Positions 25,186 through 34,936 are shown, numbered from the stretch's first letter. The stretch is DNA of 64,000 nucleotides from Phycisphaerales bacterium UBA2421 (GCA_002343075.1 DDRH01000051.1:18484-82483), one strand, 5' to 3'. The notes: generated by a model from the sequence alone, not told the origin. A program made the numbers and translations.

Positions 25186-27896
25186 ATCAAGCTGTCGTCA
25201 GCATGGTTGCGAATCGATTGAGCCTGCGCCAGCCGCAGCGCGAGTCGCTGGAAATCCTGTCCGAGGCATGCGACCTGATCGGTCTGGAAAAGGGAGCGGA
25301 CGTGGCAACGTCGCTCGCCTCGCTGAAGGCGAAGTACCCGCAGGTGGAAGAGTTTGAGCGTGACTTCCCATCGCTCTGCTTCGCGCTGGCGACGGGTGTC
25401 GGCAAGACACGGCTGATGGGCGCGTTTATCAGCTACCTCTACAAGGCCGAAGGGATCAAGCATTTTTTCGTGCTCGCCCCAAACCTGACGATCTACAACA
25501 AGCTGATAGCGGACTTCACGCCGAACACGCCGAAGTACGTTTTCGCGGGCATCAGCGACTTCGCGCTGAACCCGCCTGAAATCATCACGGGCGACACGTA
25601 CGAAGACGGGCGCGGCGTTCGTGGCGATGTCGGCGTGCCCGTCCGTCAAGGCAGACTCTTCGATGCGGGCGGCGCAGGGCCGATCCACATCAACATCTTC
25701 AACATCAGCAAGATCAACTCGGAAGTACGCGGCGACAAACAGCCCCGCATCAAACGCCTGCACGAGTACATCGGCGAGAGCTACTTCGAATACCTTTCCA
25801 AACTGACCGATCTCGTTCTATTGATGGACGAATCACACCGATACCGAGCCTCGGCGGGTGTCAAAGCGATCAACGAACTGAAGCCGATTCTCGGTCTGGA
25901 ACTCACCGCTACACCGCAGGTGGAGAGCGGCAAAGGCGTCATCCCGTTCAAGAACGTCGTTTACTCCTATCCGCTCGCCGAGGCACTCAAGGACGGCTTC
26001 GTCAAAGAGCCAGCCGTCGCCACCCGCGAGAACTTCGACAAGAACGCCTACGACGAAGAGGGACTGGAACGTCTGAAGCTGGAAGATGGCGTGCGTGTCC
26101 ATGAGGAGGTCAAGGTTCAGCTTGACGTGTACGCTCGCGATTTCTCGGCTCGTCGCGTGAAGCCGTTCATGCTCGTCGTCGCCAAGGACACCGATCATGC
26201 GAACGCGCTGGTCAAGCTGATGGAGGACGAAGCGTTCTTCAACGGCCAGTACAAGGGCAAGGTCATCACCGTCCACTCGCAGACCAAGGGCGAGGAGAAG
26301 GACGACATCGTGCAGCAGTTGCTCACGGTGGAAGACCCGAACAACCCCGTCGAGATCGTCGTCCACGTCAACATGCTCAAAGAAGGCTGGGACGTGACGA
26401 ACCTGTACACGATTGTCCCTCTACGCACGGCCAACTCGCGAACGCTGGTTGAACAGTCCATCGGGCGCGGTCTGCGCTTGCCGTACGGCAAGCGGACGGG
26501 TGTCGCAGCCGTTGATCGCCTGACCATCATCTCGCACGACAAGTTTCAGGAGATCATCGACCACGCCAACGACCCGAACTCGATCATCCGCAAAGGGATC
26601 GTCATCGGGCGCGACATCCCCGACATCAAGTCGAAAGTCGTGGTCATCGAGTCCAACATCGCGCAGCAGCTTGGCATCGCGTCTGTTGGTGTCGATGTCG
26701 CAGGCACGGACAAGAAGCAGCCGACGCTGTTCGCCAAGCCCGAGGAGCAAAAGGCGGCGCAGCTGACGTATCAGGTACTCAAGCAGTTCGAGAAGCTGCC
26801 GACATCGGCTGATCTAAAGAAGCCTGAAGTCCAGGCGAAGATCGTCGAGCAGGTGAAGGCTGCGATGGCGGCGCAAGGCGGATCGCAGGCCGAGTTCGAG
26901 CAGTTCAAGGAGAACGTCGATCTCGCAAAGGTCGTCGCCAAGACGGTGGACCTCCACATCGACATGTCCATCGACATCCCACGCATCGTCGTTGTGCCGA
27001 CTGGCGAGGTGACGAGCGGCTTCAAGGACTTCGACCTCGACGTATCGAGCATCAACCTCCGCCCGATCAAGCAGCGAGTCCTCATCCAGAATCTCGGCGA
27101 CGGCCAACGGCACACGCTCGAAAGCGGTGCTTCCATTGCCGTCGAAGAGAAGCTGGAAGATTACATCGTTCGTGGGCTGATCGACTTTCCCGACATCAAC
27201 TACGACGAGCATGCCGAGTTGCTCTACAAGCTCGCTGGACAGGCGGTCGCGAAGCTCAAGAGCTACATGTCCGACCCAGACGACGTGCTGAACGTGCTGC
27301 TGGTCCATCAGCGGCTTCTGGTCCAGACGATCTACGGCCAGATGGAAAAGCACTACGTCGAGAAGGCAACGGCGTACGAGGTTCACGTCAGCAAAGGGTT
27401 CACGACCATGCGTCCCGTGAACTGCACCAGCGCGGATGAAGACATCCGCGACTTCCGAACGCCCGTGGACCAGAAGAAGAACATCCGCGCGATGCTTTTC
27501 GGCGGCTTCAAGAAGTGTCTCTATCAGGTCCAGAAGTTCGACTCGGATACCGAGCGGAGGTTCGCGTCGATCTTGGAGAGGGACTCGTCGGTCCAAAAAT
27601 GGTGCAAGCCGCCGCGCGATGCGCTGAAGATCGACTACTCGAAGAACGACAGCTACGAACCCGATTTCGTGGTCGAGACGGAGACAGGCAAGTTCGTCTG
27701 CGAAACGAAATCAGTGGATGAGATGCAGAGCGATGAAGTGAAGGCGAAAGCCCGTGCTGCCGCCATCTGGTGCGCCAACGCGACCACGCATGGCGGCGGA
27801 AAGCCGTGGAAGTACCTGCTGGTGCCGCACGACAAGGTGGACGACTCGAAGTCCCTCGCAGGGCTGGCAGCAACGTACGAGGTGAAGGCAGAATGA
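25182..27896 (+). CDS. res: Type III restriction Res subunit (helicase-nuclease)
   Basis: 904 aa. Helicase: motif I ALATGVGKTRLMGA (about 66-79), motif II LMDESHRYRA, motif VI QSIGRGLRLPYG. The C-terminal nuclease has the PD-(D/E)XK set: YEPDFVVETETGKFVCETKS (about 826-845). It starts with GTG overlapping the mod stop and ends overlapping the next gene, so mod, res and the two downstream genes are coupled. It should cleave unmodified DNA after ATP-dependent translocation or diffusion. Confidence 0.93.
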   Translation: MNQAVVSMVANRLSLRQPQRESLEILSEACDLIGLEKGADVATSLASLKAKYPQVEEFERDFPSLCFALATGVGKTRLMGAFISYLYKAEGIKHFFVLAPNLTIYNKLIADFTPNTPKYVFAGISDFALNPPEIITGDTYEDGRGVRGDVGVPVRQGRLFDAGGAGPIHINIFNISKINSEVRGDKQPRIKRLHEYIGESYFEYLSKLTDLVLLMDESHRYRASAGVKAINELKPILGLELTATPQVESGKGVIPFKNVVYSYPLAEALKDGFVKEPAVATRENFDKNAYDEEGLERLKLEDGVRVHEEVKVQLDVYARDFSARRVKPFMLVVAKDTDHANALVKLMEDEAFFNGQYKGKVITVHSQTKGEEKDDIVQQLLTVEDPNNPVEIVVHVNMLKEGWDVTNLYTIVPLRTANSRTLVEQSIGRGLRLPYGKRTGVAAVDRLTIISHDKFQEIIDHANDPNSIIRKGIVIGRDIPDIKSKVVVIESNIAQQLGIASVGVDVAGTDKKQPTLFAKPEEQKAAQLTYQVLKQFEKLPTSADLKKPEVQAKIVEQVKAAMAAQGGSQAEFEQFKENVDLAKVVAKTVDLHIDMSIDIPRIVVVPTGEVTSGFKDFDLDVSSINLRPIKQRVLIQNLGDGQRHTLESGASIAVEEKLEDYIVRGLIDFPDINYDEHAELLYKLAGQAVAKLKSYMSDPDDVLNVLLVHQRLLVQTIYGQMEKHYVEKATAYEVHVSKGFTTMRPVNCTSADEDIRDFRTPVDQKKNIRAMLFGGFKKCLYQVQKFDSDTERRFASILERDSSVQKWCKPPRDALKIDYSKNDSYEPDFVVETETGKFVCETKSVDEMQSDEVKAKARAAAIWCANATTHGGGKPWKYLLVPHDKVDDSKSLAGLAATYEVKAE

Positions 27897-28588
27897 GCGT
27901 GACCCAGGACTCCTTCATCAGCGTCTTGGACGTTGCCCCCGAAGCAAACGCTGCGGATAGTCCTCGCGTCAGAGCGGTCTACCGCAAGGTCGCTGCCGAT
28001 TGCCTTTCCGCCGACGACGTGGATGCGACGTGGGATCGAGTCGATCAGACGATGACCGCCGAGCTTCGTCGGACGGATGAGCAACTGCGCTCGCAGTGGC
28101 GAGCGTCGAGGCGGTATGGCGACCAGGCGGCGCGTTTGAACGCCCAGCGGCGACTGGCCGAGCTTGCCGAGCGTCGGCGCAGCCAGCGCGACCTATACGA
28201 AGAGGCGATGACGCACGTCGGCCTGCTTCGCGGCAAGCACATTGAACTGCTGGAATGGGCGATGAAGTCGAACCGCCAAGGGTGGCGGCTCAGTGAGCAA
28301 CCCGATTCGGATGAGACGCTGTGCCAATCGTTCGTGATCGTTCTTGAAGACGGGGAAGAAGTCATTCCCTATCGCAAGCGACCGCGCGGCCAATCCTACG
28401 CGGCGTTCTTCGTATCGAATAGCGGCAACAAGCGGCAGGATGCCATCGACGTATTCACCGAGTCCGAGCTACGCCGTCTGGTCATCGGGCTGGGGTATCG
28501 CGCCTATTGCCGAAACCGCGAAGGCACGCGGGCGGGACTTTACACGGCGCAATCGCCGAATCGCGTTCGCTTTCTTGAGAGCCAATGA
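27893..28588 (+). CDS. Unknown protein within the restriction operon
   Basis: 231 aa starting MSVTQDSFISVLDVAPEAN. An Arg/Glu-rich helical part (about 40-110) is followed by a small alpha/beta domain (SFVIVLEDGEEVIPYRKRP, AIDVFTESELRRLVIGLGYRAYCRN). No family recognised. It overlaps res by 4 nt at its start and the NERD helicase by 4 nt at its end, so it is probably made in fixed ratio to both. A specificity or regulatory subunit is possible. Confidence 0.85.
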   Translation: MSVTQDSFISVLDVAPEANAADSPRVRAVYRKVAADCLSADDVDATWDRVDQTMTAELRRTDEQLRSQWRASRRYGDQAARLNAQRRLAELAERRRSQRDLYEEAMTHVGLLRGKHIELLEWAMKSNRQGWRLSEQPDSDETLCQSFVIVLEDGEEVIPYRKRPRGQSYAAFFVSNSGNKRQDAIDVFTESELRRLVIGLGYRAYCRNREGTRAGLYTAQSPNRVRFLESQ

Positions 28589-30942
28589 AGCCGACAAGTA
28601 CAACCTCCGACGACTGGAAGCCCGCTCTCGCTGCTGCGGCGCGGACGAGTACCGTCATCGGCTGGGAGAAGATCGAGCATCGCCAGCACGCGTTGCTAGT
28701 CATCACCGCAATCAAGGCGTTCGGCGAGGACCAACGCGCCAGCTTCTACATCGAGCAGCGGACGGGTCTAGGCAACGTCCCTCGACCCGATCTGATCCTC
28801 CTCCACCCCGATGTCGGCGTGCTCGTCGTCGAGAACAAGGGCTTAGGCCTTTCTGACATTCATTCCGTCGAGGGAACAACGCTCTCTCTCATGCGGGATG
28901 GGCGTTTCAAGCGTGAAGACCCGTTCCATCAGTCAGAGAAGGTATCGTTCCGCCTGCGTGATCTGGCGGCGAAGCGATGCAATTTGGGCGAGGCGTTGTT
29001 TCTGCATACGGCGGCGTTGCCGAGGCTGTCACGAGCGGAGTTCGAGAAGAAGTTCGGCGTCCATTGGCCGATGGAGACGCTGTTCTCCGATGCGTGCCTG
29101 TCGCCTGTCGAGTTCCGCGCTCAGGTACTCGGCTTTTCGGAAGCAAAGCAGCGTGACGCGAAGCGGAAGTCCAAACTCTCCAAGCGCGCGAACGATGCCG
29201 TCCGCATGGTTCTCGACGGCAAGAGCTTCCTCCACAGTCCACGCACGGTTTACGTCGAGAACGCGAGTCCCGATCTTCTGGGAGTTCAGATTCAGGAACT
29301 CGAACTCGGCCTGAAGAGTCCAACCGAGCAGCAACGCGAGCATGGCCGAGCGGACATGCGGGGCCAGCATCGCCTGTTCCGTGGCGTTGCGGGTAGCGGC
29401 AAGTCGATCCTGCTGGCCCTGAGCGCGGCCCAGACGGTCGCACGGTTCGCCACGGAAACAGGCGATCTGTTCAACGCCCAGGCGAGCAAGAAGCGGGTGC
29501 TGGTCGCCTGCTTCAATCGCACCCTCGTCCATTACCTGCGGCAGCGCATCGATGATCGGTACGGACGGCTGACATGGGACAAGCCATCCGATGAGATGCT
29601 GACTGTCATGCACTTTGAGCGGCTTGTGAAGACGCTCGAAAACCGTGACCAACGACTGGCAACGGGTCTGACCTTCAAGGAGAAGGAGGAAAGGGCCAAG
29701 CTGCTCATCCAGAAGTTCGATGCGCTTGATGAGAAGTCACGAGATGCGCTGAGCTTCGATGCCGTTTACTTGGACGAGGCGCAGGACATCCTTCCCGAAG
29801 AGATTTCGCTCTTGCTGCGATTGGCCCGTAAGGACGACAAGGGCCAACAGACGTTCATCGTCTTCTACGACAACGCGCAGAACATCTACGGCGTCACGCA
29901 GCCTGTCTGGGAGAAGCTCGGTGTCAACATCTTGGGCGGTCGAACGGTGTTCCTCGATCAATGCCTTCGGAACACCACCGAGACGCTCTCGCTCGCGTTC
30001 AACGTTCTCGTCGGCGCGTACGCGCCTGAGGGCGAGCGGGTGACGACCCGCAAGTTCGCCGACGTGGCGAGCCTGCGTCAACGCGGCCTGATCGAGGAAG
30101 CGGACGGTCGCTTCGACGTGCGATTCGCTCCGCGCAAGGGGCCATTGCCGTTCGTCCGTTGCTATCCGTCTCGGCGCGCCGAAGTTCAAGGCGTTGCCGA
30201 CGAGATTCGTCGGCTCGTTCAAGAGCAAAGAGTCGTGCCAAGCGACATCTTGGTGCTGTACAAGACTCACTACGCCTACAAGGATGATCTGATCCCCGCG
30301 TTGGAGAGCGCGGTCGGAAAGGGCCATCTTGTTCGTCAGGTCCGCAGCGATGATCTCGACAGCAAGTCGAGGCCGTTGATCGAGGACGGGACGCTAACAG
30401 TCAGCACCATCGCCAGTGCCAAAGGCTACGACGCGCCCGTCGTCTTTCTTCTTGGCGTGGACGACCTCGCAACGGACACCAAGGGTCGCGCGAGCTTTTA
30501 CGTCGGAGCGACCCGCGCGAAGCTGTCTCTGACCATCACAGGCATGGTCCGCGAGAAGCCGACGCTGCTCGACGAGATCGCCAGGACGGCGACCGCTCTC
30601 GGCCCAGCGGATCGAGTCGTCTGGTACACGCCGAGTCAGCGACAGGCGCGGACGACGCCGCCACCGCTTCCGTCAAAGATCGCGCCGCCTCCTACGACTG
30701 CGCTGACGTTCACCTGCCGTCATTGCGGTAGCGGCAAGCTCCACGCTCAACACGGCAAGTTCGGGTACTACTTCGTCTGCATCGATTGTGCAAAGAACAC
30801 GCCGATTCAGACTGCGTGCCCGACGTGCAAGAAGCGCGAGCGGATTCGAAAAGACCAGCTTCGGTTCTTCGGGGAATGCGAAGCCTGCAAATCGTCGCGC
30901 GTTGTCCACACGAACACGCGGCTCAACGAGATTGGCAACTAG
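28585..30942 (+). CDS. NERD-UvrD-type superfamily 1 helicase with zinc-ribbon tail
   Basis: 785 aa. N-terminal NERD nuclease-like domain: RPDLILLHPDVGVLVVENKG (D...ExK-like, about residues 60-80). Superfamily 1 helicase: Walker A GVAGSGKSILLALS (about 268), Walker B VYLDEAQDILPEE, and a motif VI-like region STIASAKGYDAPVVFLLG and YVGATRAKL. The last 75 residues have at least four CxxC knuckles (CRHCGSG, CIDC, CPTCKK, CEAC), zinc ribbons. The combination suggests loading and cleavage of DNA ends. It is co-translated with the upstream unknown protein. Confidence 0.9.
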   Translation: MKPTSTTSDDWKPALAAAARTSTVIGWEKIEHRQHALLVITAIKAFGEDQRASFYIEQRTGLGNVPRPDLILLHPDVGVLVVENKGLGLSDIHSVEGTTLSLMRDGRFKREDPFHQSEKVSFRLRDLAAKRCNLGEALFLHTAALPRLSRAEFEKKFGVHWPMETLFSDACLSPVEFRAQVLGFSEAKQRDAKRKSKLSKRANDAVRMVLDGKSFLHSPRTVYVENASPDLLGVQIQELELGLKSPTEQQREHGRADMRGQHRLFRGVAGSGKSILLALSAAQTVARFATETGDLFNAQASKKRVLVACFNRTLVHYLRQRIDDRYGRLTWDKPSDEMLTVMHFERLVKTLENRDQRLATGLTFKEKEERAKLLIQKFDALDEKSRDALSFDAVYLDEAQDILPEEISLLLRLARKDDKGQQTFIVFYDNAQNIYGVTQPVWEKLGVNILGGRTVFLDQCLRNTTETLSLAFNVLVGAYAPEGERVTTRKFADVASLRQRGLIEEADGRFDVRFAPRKGPLPFVRCYPSRRAEVQGVADEIRRLVQEQRVVPSDILVLYKTHYAYKDDLIPALESAVGKGHLVRQVRSDDLDSKSRPLIEDGTLTVSTIASAKGYDAPVVFLLGVDDLATDTKGRASFYVGATRAKLSLTITGMVREKPTLLDEIARTATALGPADRVVWYTPSQRQARTTPPPLPSKIAPPPTTALTFTCRHCGSGKLHAQHGKFGYYFVCIDCAKNTPIQTACPTCKKRERIRKDQLRFFGECEACKSSRVVHTNTRLNEIGN

Positions 30943-30953
30943 GAGATCGGTCA

Positions 30954-33062
30954 ATGAAAGCCACGGAAACAAAGCTGCTCGATTTCCTCAAAGGACCAAA
31001 GCAGTTCATCATTCCGATCTACCAGCGCACCTATAGCTGGACGTTGACGCAGTGCGAACAGCTTTGGCGTGACATTGAGCGCGCCGCAACAGACAGCAGC
31101 GTCTCTGGCCATTTCATCGGCTCGGTCGTCTACATCCAGAAGGGGCTTTACCAAATCGCTTCGGTCCCCCAACTGCTGGTCATCGACGGGCAGCAACGCC
31201 TCACCACGGTGTCGCTGATCTTGACCGCGCTCGGTCAGTCGCTCCAAAAAGAAGGTGAACAGTCCGAAATAACACAGAAAAAGCTGACGAACTACTTCCT
31301 CGCCAATGCCGAAGAGGATGGCGATCTCCGCTACAAGCTGCTCCTTACCCAATCTGATCGCCCGACGTTGATGCGGATCGTCGATGGCAAGGAGGCTCCA
31401 GAAAAGCCGTCGAAGCGAGTCACTGAAAACTTTGAGTTCTTCAAGGGGAAGATTGCTGCGTCGAAGCTCGATCTGAACACCTTGTACAAGGGAGTCGGAA
31501 AGCTGGTGATCGTGGACATCTCACTGGATCGCGAGCATGACAATCCGCAACTCATCTTCGAAAGCCTGAACTCGACGGGCTTGGAACTCAGCCAGGCTGA
31601 TCTGATCCGCAATTACGTCTTGATGGGACTTGAGCACAAGCAGCAGGAAGCGTTGTACTCGGATCATTGGTTCCCGATGGAGCAGAGTTTCGGCCAAGCG
31701 GAGTACGCGGCGCAGTTTGATCGATTCATGCGCGACTACCTGACGCTCAAGGTTGGTCGCATCCCGAACATTCGCGAGGTGTACGGTGAGTTCAAGACGT
31801 ATGCGAAAACTCAGGGGAGTGGCGATGACGCGATACTCGCGACAGTGGCAGACATTCACCGCTATTCAAAACACTTCGTCCGAATAGCGTTGGAGCGGGA
31901 AGCAGACAAGGAGCTTCGTCAGGCGATTGCGGACATCAACACGCTTCGTGTTGATGTCGCCTATCCGTTCCTGCTGGAGGTGTACGATGACCACGCGAAG
32001 GGACTGCTCACCACCGACGAGCTACTCCAAATCCTCCGCACGATTGAGAGCTACGTGTTTCGCCGAGCCATTTGCGGCATCCCAACGAACTCCTTGAACA
32101 AGACCTTTGCGACGCTCGCGAAAGCGATCAACAAGTCGAAGTATGTCGAGAGCTTCACGGCGGCGATGCTGGCCAAAGACTCCTACCGACGATTTCCAAG
32201 CGATGACGAGTTCACCCGAGAATTGGCCGTCAAGGACGTGTACAGCTTTCGCAATCGGAACTACCTGCTTCGCAGGCTCGAAAATGTCGGTCGCAAGGAG
32301 CGTGTCGTCGTCGAGGAATACACGGTTGAGCACATCTTGCCGCAGAACGAGGAATTGCCTGCTGCGTGGAAAGCTGCCCTCGGCGAAAACTGGAAGGAAG
32401 TGCACGCCCGCCACCTGCACACTCTCGGGAACCTCACGCTGACTGGGTACAACTCCGAGTACAGCGACAGACCGTTCGCTGAGAAGCGAGACATGAAAGG
32501 CGGCTTCAAGGAGAGTCCCATCCGCTTGAATGAGGGGCTAGGAGTACTGGCCGAGTGGACGGAGCAGGAGATCGTCAAGCGAGGTGAACGGCTGGCCAAG
32601 CTGGCTGCGCAGGTGTGGAAGATTCCGTTACTCCCTTCAGAGGTGCTAGACCAATACCGTAAGAGCGCGAAAGACGAGTCGGATGATCACGTCTACACGC
32701 TTGCTGACCATCCGAAGCTCAAGGGCGACATGCTCGACCTGTTCATTCTGTTCCGAGAACGCGTGATGGCATTCGGACCTGACATGAAGGAACACATTCT
32801 CAAGCTCTATGTCGCCTTCAAGAGCACGACGAACGTCGTAGATGTTGTGCCGAGGAAGCGAAAGTTGCGGCTTGCCGTCAACATGGATTTCAAGGACATC
32901 CACGATCCCAAGGGGCTATGCGTCGATGTCACGGGCAAAGGCCAATGGGGCAACGGCAATGTTCAAGTCCGCTTGCAGGACGCGACCGAATTGGACGACG
33001 TGCTTTACGTCGTCCGACAGGCGTATGACCGACAGCACGCCGCTGAGAAGACTCAAAAGTAG
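30954..33062 (+). CDS. GmrSD-like protein (DUF262 + DUF1524 + DUF5655-like)
   Basis: 702 aa. DUF262 is at the N-terminus: FIIPIYQRTYSWTLTQCEQLW and the ParB-like LLVIDGQQRLTT. DUF1524 follows: YTVEHILPQNEELP and LGNLTLTGYNSEYSD, an HNH-like His-Pro...Asn set. The last 130 residues (LADHPKLKGDMLDLF to VRQAYDRQHA) resemble DUF5655. GmrSD enzymes cut modified DNA and use NTP. It begins 11 nt after the helicase with AGGAG upstream. Confidence 0.9.
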   Translation: MKATETKLLDFLKGPKQFIIPIYQRTYSWTLTQCEQLWRDIERAATDSSVSGHFIGSVVYIQKGLYQIASVPQLLVIDGQQRLTTVSLILTALGQSLQKEGEQSEITQKKLTNYFLANAEEDGDLRYKLLLTQSDRPTLMRIVDGKEAPEKPSKRVTENFEFFKGKIAASKLDLNTLYKGVGKLVIVDISLDREHDNPQLIFESLNSTGLELSQADLIRNYVLMGLEHKQQEALYSDHWFPMEQSFGQAEYAAQFDRFMRDYLTLKVGRIPNIREVYGEFKTYAKTQGSGDDAILATVADIHRYSKHFVRIALEREADKELRQAIADINTLRVDVAYPFLLEVYDDHAKGLLTTDELLQILRTIESYVFRRAICGIPTNSLNKTFATLAKAINKSKYVESFTAAMLAKDSYRRFPSDDEFTRELAVKDVYSFRNRNYLLRRLENVGRKERVVVEEYTVEHILPQNEELPAAWKAALGENWKEVHARHLHTLGNLTLTGYNSEYSDRPFAEKRDMKGGFKESPIRLNEGLGVLAEWTEQEIVKRGERLAKLAAQVWKIPLLPSEVLDQYRKSAKDESDDHVYTLADHPKLKGDMLDLFILFRERVMAFGPDMKEHILKLYVAFKSTTNVVDVVPRKRKLRLAVNMDFKDIHDPKGLCVDVTGKGQWGNGNVQVRLQDATELDDVLYVVRQAYDRQHAAEKTQK

Positions 33063-33239
33063 CGCATTTGACGCGCCAGTTCCGACCAGCCTCCGCGTGG
33101 CACGCGTTCGCGGCCCACTTTGACTCGTCGCTTGCGCGTGGGGTCGTGTTAGTTGGCTGGCGAAGGCAGATGCGGAGAACTTCGCGGCGGTGTTGGCGAA
33201 GGCAGTGAAATACGAAGCGAGGAACTGAAGGAGAGAGTC

Positions 33240-33884
33240 ATGGGAAAGAAGGCGGCAATAGTCTCGACGCCGTGGCAGTACACGCTGGACACAAGGCGCA
33301 AATTCAATCTGCTGCGAGTGCGAAATCTCGTCCAAGCATCAGATGACAAAGGATTGAGTGACAATCTTCGAAAAGACATCCTCCGAGCGGCTGTCGTCTT
33401 GCTTCATGCGACCGTTGAAGACGTGATGCGTTCAGTATCGCGTGAACTGCTGCCACATGCTGACGCAAACGTCCTTGCCCAGATACCGTGCGCCGTGGAA
33501 GTTGGTGGCAGTCCAATCCCGAAGTTTACGCTTGCGCAGATACGCGACAAAGTTGTCGGAGGTGTGGAAAGGTACGTCAAAGCGCGAGTCAAATCGCATT
33601 TAGACAGGACGAGCTACAACAATCGCGCCGACTTGGAGAATGCCTGCAAGCTAATACCACTTGACGCTGAAACTGCGGGAAGGCTGATACATGCGATTGA
33701 ACCGATGATGAAGCGTCGGCATGAGATAGTTCACCGCTCCGACCGCGAGGACATGGCAGAACACTTCGGGAAGCAAAAACACATCTCAAAAAAGACGGTC
33801 GAGACTTGGGTGGCATCAGTGCAAGACTTTCTCGAAGCTGTCATGCACGAGGTAAGCCATCCACCGAAAAAGGCCAAGTCGTAA
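33240..33884 (+). CDS. HEPN-domain (RiboL-PSP-HEPN-like) protein
   Basis: 214 aa. Helical throughout. Residues about 175-187 hold MKRRHEIVHRSD, the R-x4-6-H motif of HEPN RNases, in the context seen in RiboL-PSP-HEPN proteins. These often act as toxins or effectors that cut RNA. GGAG lies 8 nt upstream of the ATG. No obvious antitoxin precedes it. It follows the GmrSD-like gene by about 180 nt. Confidence 0.75.
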   Translation: MGKKAAIVSTPWQYTLDTRRKFNLLRVRNLVQASDDKGLSDNLRKDILRAAVVLLHATVEDVMRSVSRELLPHADANVLAQIPCAVEVGGSPIPKFTLAQIRDKVVGGVERYVKARVKSHLDRTSYNNRADLENACKLIPLDAETAGRLIHAIEPMMKRRHEIVHRSDREDMAEHFGKQKHISKKTVETWVASVQDFLEAVMHEVSHPPKKAKS

Positions 33885-33920
33885 GTGTTCCCTCGCACGT
33901 CCAGGCGTCGATAGTGCTGG

Positions 33921-34225
33921 ATGCCAAAGCAGCAGCTAACAAAAAAACAACTCGACGACGTTGACGCGGCCTTGCCGTTCTTCGGGTACTACTCAAACCG
34001 CGAAGAGTTTGTAGTCGCTCTGAATCGTCCGCGTTGGAGTGTCGCTCATCGGACTCGGAATGCCCGAGCCAGTTCCGCCCAGCCTCCGTGCGGCCCATGC
34101 TCCCGTCCCTCTTTGACCCTCCGCATCCGCTCTGGGTCGTGGTAGTTGACGGCCTTTTTGATAAATCCCTTCAGCCGCTCCATCGCGGCCTCGATCTCTG
34201 CCTGCTCGTCTCTCTCATTGCGCAT
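33921..34225. other. Probable gene remnant with a plus-strand start
   Basis: The plus strand opens MPKQQLTKKQLDDVDAALPF and stays protein-like for about 40 residues, then turns into Arg/Ser/Pro-rich sequence that is antisense to the minus-strand gene at 34046. This looks like a truncated gene joined to another, but the break cannot be proved. Confidence 0.3.
34046..34225 (-). CDS. Small hypothetical protein
   Basis: 59 aa starting MRNERDEQAEIEAAMERLKG, an amphipathic helix, then an Arg/His-rich tail (HDPERMRRVKEGREHG). Composition is that of a real small protein, more than the opposite strand. It has a GGGGGA 4-9 nt before the ATG. Unknown family, and the only minus-strand gene within this part of the block. 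Confidence 0.45.
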   Translation of the reverse strand: MRNERDEQAEIEAAMERLKGFIKKAVNYHDPERMRRVKEGREHGPHGGWAELARAFRVR

Positions 34226-34345
34226 GGTGTCCCCCAGAAGTTGACGTGTATCGGTACACTGGGCTTCTTCTGCCGCTGGCGTGCCGCCTCCTTCTTCGAT
34301 GGTCGGTGAACGGAAGCGATAGCAGATGAGCTTGAAGGAGGAGTC

Positions 34346-34900
34346 GTGGATGCATTCGAATCGCTGATGTCCATGCTTTTGCGGCACAACGGGTACTGGA
34401 CGATTCCGAGCCTAAAGGTGGAAATCTCGAAAGCCGAGAAGCGCGAGATAGGCAGGTCAAGCTCACCGCGCTGGGAGATCGATCTTGTCGCCTACCAAGG
34501 CTCGACGAACGAGATACTTGCCGTCGAGTGCAAATCGTTTCTCGACTCTCGTGGGGTCGTCTTTCAGGATGGGCAGTTCGACCCGCCAAAGCGGTACAAG
34601 ATGTTCACTGACCCAACGCTGCGAGGCGTTGTCTTGAAACGGTTGGCAACCCAGCTTGTCGAGACAGGTGCTTGCGCGAAGAACCCGAAGGTCACGCTCT
34701 GCATGGCAATCGGCAAGACCGCAAGCTGCACAGATCGCGCCGCGCTTAGCAAACACTTTGATGCGATGGGCTGGCGGCTGTTCGACGACAACTGGATCAG
34801 AACTCGGCTCGCGACCGCATCCGAACGCGGATACGAAAACGACGTGGCGTTCGTCGTCTCAAAGCTGCTGCTGCGGAAGAGGTCTACCGACAAGGAATGA
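34346..34900 (+). CDS. PD-(D/E)XK-like nuclease protein
   Basis: 184 aa with a GTG start preceded by AAGGAGG at 4 nt. Residues about 48-75 read SPRWEIDLVAYQG then EILAVECKSFLDS, i.e. an E, a D in a strand and an ECK motif, as in Mrr/restriction-type nucleases. The rest is alpha/beta. It may be a small restriction or DNA-repair nuclease. It is followed closely by another small gene. Confidence 0.7.
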   Translation: MDAFESLMSMLLRHNGYWTIPSLKVEISKAEKREIGRSSSPRWEIDLVAYQGSTNEILAVECKSFLDSRGVVFQDGQFDPPKRYKMFTDPTLRGVVLKRLATQLVETGACAKNPKVTLCMAIGKTASCTDRAALSKHFDAMGWRLFDDNWIRTRLATASERGYENDVAFVVSKLLLRKRSTDKE

Positions 34901-34936
34901 CTTGGTGCGGGAGAAGGTCACGCGGATGATCTCTGC

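Noticed and set aside
17133..33062. BREX or DISARM system
   Set aside because: No PglX/PglZ/BrxL or DrmA/DrmB homologue; only a SNF2 helicase resembles DrmD.
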